Source: Hyparrhenia diplandra
Taxonomy: Eukaryota; Streptophyta; Magnoliopsida; Poales; Poaceae
DNA: 64,000 nucleotides
Reading direction: 5' to 3'
Assembly (NCBI GenBank): GCA_015847255.1
Contig: JADLZK010000232.1
Location: forward strand, 62,001-126,000
A program made the translations under genes and the position numbers. Shown here one piece after another: positions 58,041-64,000 of this stretch. The notes below the pieces were generated by a model. That model did not search any database, was not told where the DNA came from, and worked only from the letters and a program-made list of their open reading frames with translations. The number at the start of each line of letters is the position of its first letter. Position 1 is the stretch's first letter.

Positions 58041-59650
58041 AACCCTTCGATCAGGTTAATCATGGAAAACCGGACTAAAACCATACAACATCACACAAGA
58101 ACAAGAAAGAAAGAAAGAAAGAAAATTACAACGCCTTGAACACATGGACTTCTTCAACGATGCCTCCGGGGAGGTGGATGACGTGAAAGCGCCACCATCG
58201 TCGGCCAAGCAAATGCAGAGCGGCAAAAGCTTTTGCCCGAAGTCTTGTGTCCAAGGAGTTGAGCGGAGTGGTCGGAGCGGGAGCAACGCGGGAGGTTCTT
58301 CGGTGGACGCCTTCAAGAAGGAGATTATCGTCACCGGCCCGGACTAATCCGGCTAAGCTTTTGCCCGTAACCTAAGGTAGAGGCCACATCGGAGCTGTCG
58401 CCGCCGCCGAGGTCGTCGTGCATGCCACCAAAGACACCGCGGGAGCCGATCGGACTTCGCCCGTCGGACGGCGGGAGGCGCGCGACCGATAGCGCGGCCG
58501 CCCCCCACACACCGCGGAGCCAATCGGACTTCGCCCGCGACGACGGAGGCACACACCGGCAGCGTCGGCCGCCGCCACACGCCACGGAGCCGGTCGGACT
58601 TCGCCCGACGACGGCGGCGCGCACCAACGCGCCGGCCGCCACACATCACGGAGCCGATCGGACTTGCTGCGGGCGGCGACGGAGGCGCGCGACCGCCCCG
58701 CCGATCGCCGTCACACGCCGCGGAGCCGCCGGACTCGCCCGCGACGCGGGAGGCGCGCGACCGAGCGCCGGGCCGCGCACATCGTCCGCGAGCCACATGG
58801 ACTCACCGGCGGCAACAGAGGCGCGCGACCGGAAGCGGCCCGGCCGCCGCCACACGCGCCGCGAGCCAATCGACCCTGGCCGCTCGTGGTCGGTGGCGGG
58901 CATTCCATCGGAACGCCAGCATGCATTCACCAACCGGCGAGCGCGACGGCGGTCTTCACCGCTTCCACGACCCACGAAGCCACCGGATCTCCCGGCACTA
59001 GACGAGTGCTGCCGCCGCCAACAGGGGGTTGTAGGACGCCTCGAGGTAGCGGCGTCCGCCGTCGCCCTTTCAAAGATGTCGCTGCGCTTGGGAGTAGCCG
59101 CAAGAAGACGGCCGACCGGACAACACGCCCCTGTGGATCTGGCCCGGACGCCGCTGCGGGTTCGAACCGTCGCCGTGTCCCGACGCCCCCAACCGCCCGG
59201 ATCGAACTTGAGACGGGTGGGGAGGAGAACCGTCGTGGTCGGGCCGGATCCGCCCGCCGGCCGGGGAGGGGTGGAGAGGAGGCGGAGGTGCAACATCACC
59301 GACCTGCACTCCATGGATCCGACCCACATGCCGCCAATCGTGCCCGACACCGCCGATGGCGGAAGGCGGCCATGAGGTACGGGGCGCTGGATCCGCCGGG
59401 GAGGACTGGATCCGTGCGCAAGGGCCCGTGGATCCATCGTCGAGAAGCTCGCCGGCGCCCACCATGTTCCCGAAAAAACGAGGTTGGAGGAGGGGATGAA
59501 TGGAGAGGACGGGGATGGAAGGAGCCGCTCCCTTTTTTTCGGGCTCGGTGCGGGCCGCCACCGCGTGAGGGTCTGCAGCGGCGGCGGTCGGGGGGAGGCG
59601 GTTATTTCATTAAGAAGAAAATAGGCACCCAAATTCAGTCCAAGACATGA
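58041..59650 (-). other. GC-rich island with long unidentified ORFs
   Basis: The GC content rises sharply from about 58,130 to 59,620. On the minus strand one frame is open from 59632 to 58646 (328 codons), and plus-strand frames of similar length are also open, so codon evidence does not choose a strand. The minus frame includes LVFSGTWWAPASFSTMDPRA and reads into the tandem repeats; no domain is recognised. The 5' side on minus is CT-rich like a leader. It may be a captured first exon in a DNA transposon or a lineage-specific gene. Confidence 0.3.
58441..58900. repeat. Tandem repeat, about seven ~70 bp units
   Basis: Units start with CGGAGCC(G/A)(A/G)TCGGACT at about 58441, 58515, 58585, 58649, 58721, 58789 and 58862, each followed by GCGACG-GGAGGCGCGCGACCG-like and a CGGCCGCC...CACAC segment. 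Spacing varies from 64 to 74. The original unit may have been 72 bases (24 codons) with small gaps. The later copies are more diverged. Confidence 0.85.
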
Positions 59651-61506
59651 TTTGAATTAACCTGGTGCTGTTGGGTGCATTTGCCACACCTCTCACCCAA
59701 CCAACCGGCTCACTTTTCCCTACAGTTCATATATATATTTCAGAATGCCAATGTAAATATTGTCTGTAGTTAATCCATATATAGAGCTGAGGCTTCAGGC
59801 TTGAGCTACTAGCAAGGATTTGCATTGGAGTCTGGCGGTCTGGCACTGCACAAACATAATGCAGCTTCCTGGCATCTACAGGCCGGACAGAACATCTACC
59901 TCACCGGCCTCACATGACATGAGAGGATATTTAAGCATGCGCATATGCCCATACACGCATGATAGATAAATAGATGAGCTAGCTAGGATAGATATATATA
60001 GCCAGGACCCAACACCCAAAGGTCGTCTACTAGCTTGGTGATGTTGAGAGCAAGGGCCACACCCACACACCCACACCCTCCAAGGCATAATTGGCGTGGT
60101 CCATGCATGGCATACACACACAGGCATACGGTGCCCTAGAAAAACAACAGAAATGTGCCCCTCTATTGGCCAAAGCAGATACCTATATGTATAATGTATA
60201 TGCAGTGTATATGAATACGAGAGTGAGGACGACTGGAGGTGTGTAATCCTAATCAATATCTTCTTGTCCATGCTTTCGTACGTGCCACCATAACGCATGT
60301 GCACTGTACCATTCCCTTGCTCCCCGGCCTTCTCCTAGCTCACTCGCTCCCTTCACAGGTCACACTCGATCGGTCTCAAAAGGGTCCCCCCTCACCTCCA
60401 TTATGTTACTAAATGCCACATATGTAGTCCTCCCCCCACATCTACCACAACCTAAATTCAGCCATATGGCCATGGCAAGCCACATCGCGGTGATGGCACG
60501 CATAACGAGGACCTCTCTCTCTCTAGCTCCCCCTCAAGTCAATCGCTCTCTCGCGTGCCTTGTCAGGGGGGAGATAAATATATATATATCGATCATCGAT
60601 GGCGAAAGATCATATATAATGTTGTTTCGCAAAAAAATGTAAAGACTAACGAGACAGAGAAAGGGGGGCATGTTCAATTAGCTGGCAACAAGCTACATAG
60701 CTAGTGAGGGATTCAGTGGTATTATATATAAAATCCATGTATCGTTCATCACCGATACCTCGTCTTAGCTTGAACTCCACTGCAAAATTTTGCCCTAGCT
60801 ACTAGTAGGGGCTACGTACCCAAGTGTAGTGTGTAGGGGCATGGGCGTCTAAATTTGTATGTGCACGGTATGTCTCTTTGCAAGCCCAAGAGGCCACTGG
60901 CCTACTAATACTATATATACTGGGAAGAAATGAAAAGGCGACCAGCAGGCAGGCATGTGGAGTAAGAGATGCAAAATGAGGTATGCAACGCCAGCCGAAA
61001 ACCATCTAGGTTACCCATGATTTTCCACGCTGACAAGGCGGTGATGTGATGCTTGCATATTGCAACAAACCCCATATATATATACATTTCTGGTGTCAAA
61101 ATGTTATATATAAATACACATATTGCATCCTCAGAATTATTATCACTGTGAGTTTTTTAGGGAAATCACTGTGGTAAATTAAGCATAGAGACGTTTTAAT
61201 TAATTTGTATATGCATTATCCTCTGACAGTTATTAGCTGACATACATGTCCATGCATCGATACTGATTTACTGAAGCCTTCTCTGTCAAACTGTCATGCA
61301 TGCACATGCCTGCTATATATTTGCTCTGACCATACTGCTTGAGCACCGACGAACAGTGTAGATGGGCAGTTGCTATCAATTAAGCCGAAGCTTTTACAGA
61401 TGCATACATATATATAGCTGTGCCTACACATTCATATGCATATAAGATGAGACACCATGAAAGGCAAAGGGTAGCAGAGGGCAAGCAGATGCCTAGCAAA
61501 GCTCTT

Positions 61507-61534
61507 TTTGGGGCCTTTTGGAAAAGGCCCCAAA
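61507..61534. repeat. Perfect short hairpin
   Basis: Arms TTTGGGGCCTTTT and AAAAGGCCCCAAA (13 bases each, 2-base loop). There is no poly-T run directly after it and no long flanking stem, so it does not look like a microRNA precursor. Confidence 0.7.
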
Positions 61535-63090
61535 TTTCACTATCCCCAAATAAAAATCTGAGATGCAAAAGAAGATTCCCATCACAGTGAGGCAGCAAAA
61601 GTGCAATGGAATTGCATAGTTTAGATGGGAGGATTCTTTTGAGAGGATGGTAGGATAATATTTACACTAAAACGAAAACGTCATTAACAGTGTCGAATAC
61701 AGAGGAATTTTCTAAACACACCCTGCAGCAGTGCAATGGAAAGGGAGGGAGAGGAGGGCTACACTAATCTACAATCTCTCTTGCCTTCTCTATTCTCATC
61801 TCAATCTCTCTTCCTTCTCTAGCTTCTCTTCTCTTTCTGGGCTATGGCCTGCACGCAGCTTCTCATCTCGATCATGGCTCTAGCCTGAAAAAGGCTGCAT
61901 CCTTTTCATTAATTCTCATCCTGCAAGTTTCTCTGCTGCTAGCGTCGAGTTGCCAGCTTGTTACTACATGCAGACAATTGTGTGAAACAGGCCTGCCGAT
62001 CGACACCTATGCCCATCTTCAGCTGCCTGCTTATTTAACTACTAGGGGTAGTACCTCTATATGCATGTTTGTGTCTAACAACAGTCTAAGCATTATGATT
62101 GCAGGGTGTTGCTTGGGGCCTAGCTAGCTAGAACGTGTAGCATATGCATGCCTGAAACTTAGCTTGCCCAAATATGTTTACTATACTGTCTGTTATTACT
62201 AATACTCCTAGTACCAATCTAGGTGTACTGTGCAGGTGATCAACATGCATGTAAAGCTATACATGTATGAGCATCATATAAGTATGCATCTATGTATGTA
62301 CTGGACTACTGGTACTGCACCCCAAGCTACAAGGTAGTTGAGCTGTGTACTGGTGCTACTACCACGACTTCACTGCACTAAGCAGAGGTGGTTCAGCATG
62401 GACGGCTTGGCATGAGAAGTTAGCTTCAGCTATGAAGAACAGAAGAAGCAATGCAATAATGAAATCCGGGGAATCCAACTGATGCATAATTGTGACAGAA
62501 ATTACTAGTACTAGTGTACTAGAGCCCATTGACCCTGTCCATTCATAGCAGACTTGCTGGTTGACAATCGGGTATAGTAATCATATACTGACCAATATAT
62601 GCTCGCAACAAGTTGTTGAATTGATCGATTCCATTTCCATCCACCCCGAATGCTTCTTCGTTTCGTATGCGGGTAACATGACATGGATGTGACAATGGCG
62701 ATGCGCATGAAGATAGATAGACGTGCCCTGGCCTGCATGGTGATCTGATCGATCAGATCATCACCCCTCTCCAATATCACTGAGATCCAATGCAAAAGTT
62801 TCAGAAAACCAGGGTTTCAGGTTCAGGTTCAGCGCATATGTCCCAATCGATCGATCTTATTTACAATCCAAATGTGTCGTTATCAGAGGCGCGCATGCTC
62901 AGCTAGTTAACCGGTCAACATGATGATGATATAGTCCTACCAGTAAAGTAAACAGCAGCTGATATCTGCTGATTTTCCTAGACGGGAGTGGTAGGGTTCG
63001 CATCATCCACAGATGGAATTGCTGCATGCGGCTTTAGCATATATGTGGTCCAGTGATGATGAGTCAATATAACTCTCTCCTTTTCCTGAG

Positions 63091-63120
63091 GTCTTCAGAT
63101 CCATATATATATCTGAAGAC
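63091..63120. repeat. Short hairpin
   Basis: GTCTTCAGAT and ATCTGAAGAC arms of 10 bases with a TA-rich 10-base loop. Probably chance. Confidence 0.5.
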
Positions 63121-64000
63121 AAGCCAAGTACTTCTCGTAACTATTCTTGCATCTTTATTCGAAGCATGAGCAGCAACAAGTTTCATAAAAAAGAAAGGCA
63201 GCACAGCAACAAACATCAGCGTGATATAGTGGAATTCTTCTTGCGAACATATACCCTTTGAACAATTGTGTAACTATTCTTGCAGCATCATGCAAGCCCT
63301 GACTAATCTCAGTGTACCATTTGAATGGAATCATCATCTTCAACCAGAGAGAAATGCATGCCTGGTAGTTGCAAAATTATTGAAAAAAAAGGCATGAGTC
63401 CGCACTGGTTGTTATCATCGTGCAAAAACTGAAAAAGAAATAGTAGACAGCTGCGGCTGCCTAATAATGCAACAGTTAAGATTATTGGAGCAGCATTTTT
63501 CAGTGGAAAAGGATAGATTGATAGATTGTCCTAGCTAGCTAAATGAAACCGACTGTAGGACCTCAGAAAAGCTGGCTGTGCGCACTGTAGGTTAACAGCG
63601 AGCCCCAGTACGATTTATGCCGTGCGCGTACTGTCACACTCACACATGTATATGTATATACGGAGGAAATCCATTTTCCAATCTGAACACTGTACATGAA
63701 GGCGAAGCTGCTAGTTTTTTTTTCCCGTCAGTACGTTTGATCAGGCAGATATATACAACCTGCATTATTTGCATGCACCCCCGCCATACTTTACGTGTGA
63801 TACCTACGCTTGTACCAACATCGAAAAAAAATACAGATACGGTCACGGCGTTGAGATCAGTTAGTTGCGCAGTGGAATCAAACAATATCGTACCGATCAA
63901 AAATTTTTGACTAAAATTATCTTTTTTTTTTTTTTTTGGAATCCTAGCTAGAACCCTGACGGGGCATGCAAGTTGGTCAGAGAAGTGCGAGATTATCTTA

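Larger units (their letters stand above)
59651..64000. other. Gene-poor AT-rich intergenic DNA
   Basis: No exon, RNA gene or complete transposon is supported. Notable items are a 13-base perfect hairpin at 61507-61534, a 10-base hairpin at 63091-63120, and a CT-rich tract at 61775-61840 followed by a short upstream-ORF-like ATGGCCTGCACG. The last might be a leader of a plus-strand transcript, but no downstream coding exon is visible before the window ends. Confidence 0.35.

Noticed and set aside
58422..59650. Two plus-strand frames of over 310 codons in the GC-rich island
   Set aside because: Arg/Pro-rich with no recognisable domain, and the minus strand is equally open. No evidence to prefer a strand, so only the island is annotated.
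61507..61534. A microRNA precursor
   Set aside because: The stem is only 13 bases with a 2-base loop; too short, and no known plant microRNA sequence is recognised in it.

Overview
The window is nuclear DNA from a grass (Poaceae, probably panicoid; species not determinable). The evidence is spliced genes with GT-AG introns, GC-rich first exons beside AT-rich introns, Stowaway-type MITEs with CTCCCTC-like ends, Helitron CTAG ends, and a large Ty3/gypsy element of a grass-type family. Nothing bacterial or viral (non-integrated) is present, and there is no CRISPR, rRNA or tRNA gene.

Layout. 0.5-2.3 kb (+): the 3' part of a conserved plant gene of unknown function, with broken frame. 3.3-6.2 kb (-): an ALA-interacting subunit (ALIS/CDC50/LEM3) gene. 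6.55-11.3 kb (+): a DUF674 gene, head-to-head with ALIS, with a transposon-filled first intron. 12.9-13.3 kb (-): a doubtful small ORF behind a TATA box. 13.7-17.4 kb (-): a six-exon remorin gene. 17.4-21.4 kb: intergenic, with a tandem duplication and a tRNA-headed SINE. 21.5-25.4 kb (-): an eleven-exon TOM1/TOM3/THH1-like gene. 25.8-29.4 kb: retroposed DNA, a ~1 kb MULE-like element, a TATA-driven small secreted ORF and a Helitron 3' end. 31.1-32.4 kb (-): an intact two-exon heavy-metal-associated isoprenylated protein (HIPP) gene. 33.4-37.5 kb: LINE debris and intergenic DNA. 38,658-53,024: one ~14.4 kb LTR retrotransposon in minus orientation, flanked by ATGTT target-site duplications and nested in an older repeat. 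It carries an extra gene on the opposite (+) strand with its own TATA box. 53-64 kb: mostly gene-free, with a GC-rich island at 58.0-59.65 kb that contains ~70 bp tandem repeats.

The host genes show no common pathway: phospholipid flippase subunit, membrane-nanodomain scaffold, tobamovirus-multiplication-type membrane protein, metal chaperone and DUF674. They are ordinary neighbours in a transposon-rich euchromatic region. The most striking technical observation is that almost every recognisable gene is interrupted by one-base length changes in short homopolymer runs. When these are allowed for, exon phases add up exactly (remorin 425 codons, ALIS 337, TOM1-like 279). This points to consensus-sequence error more than decay. 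The TOM1-like gene also carries lesions of other kinds.

I did not find a convincing new biological system. The best candidates for a second look are the TATA-driven antisense gene inside the retrotransposon, the GC-rich tandem-repeat island, and the small secreted ORF at 27.8-28.1 kb.
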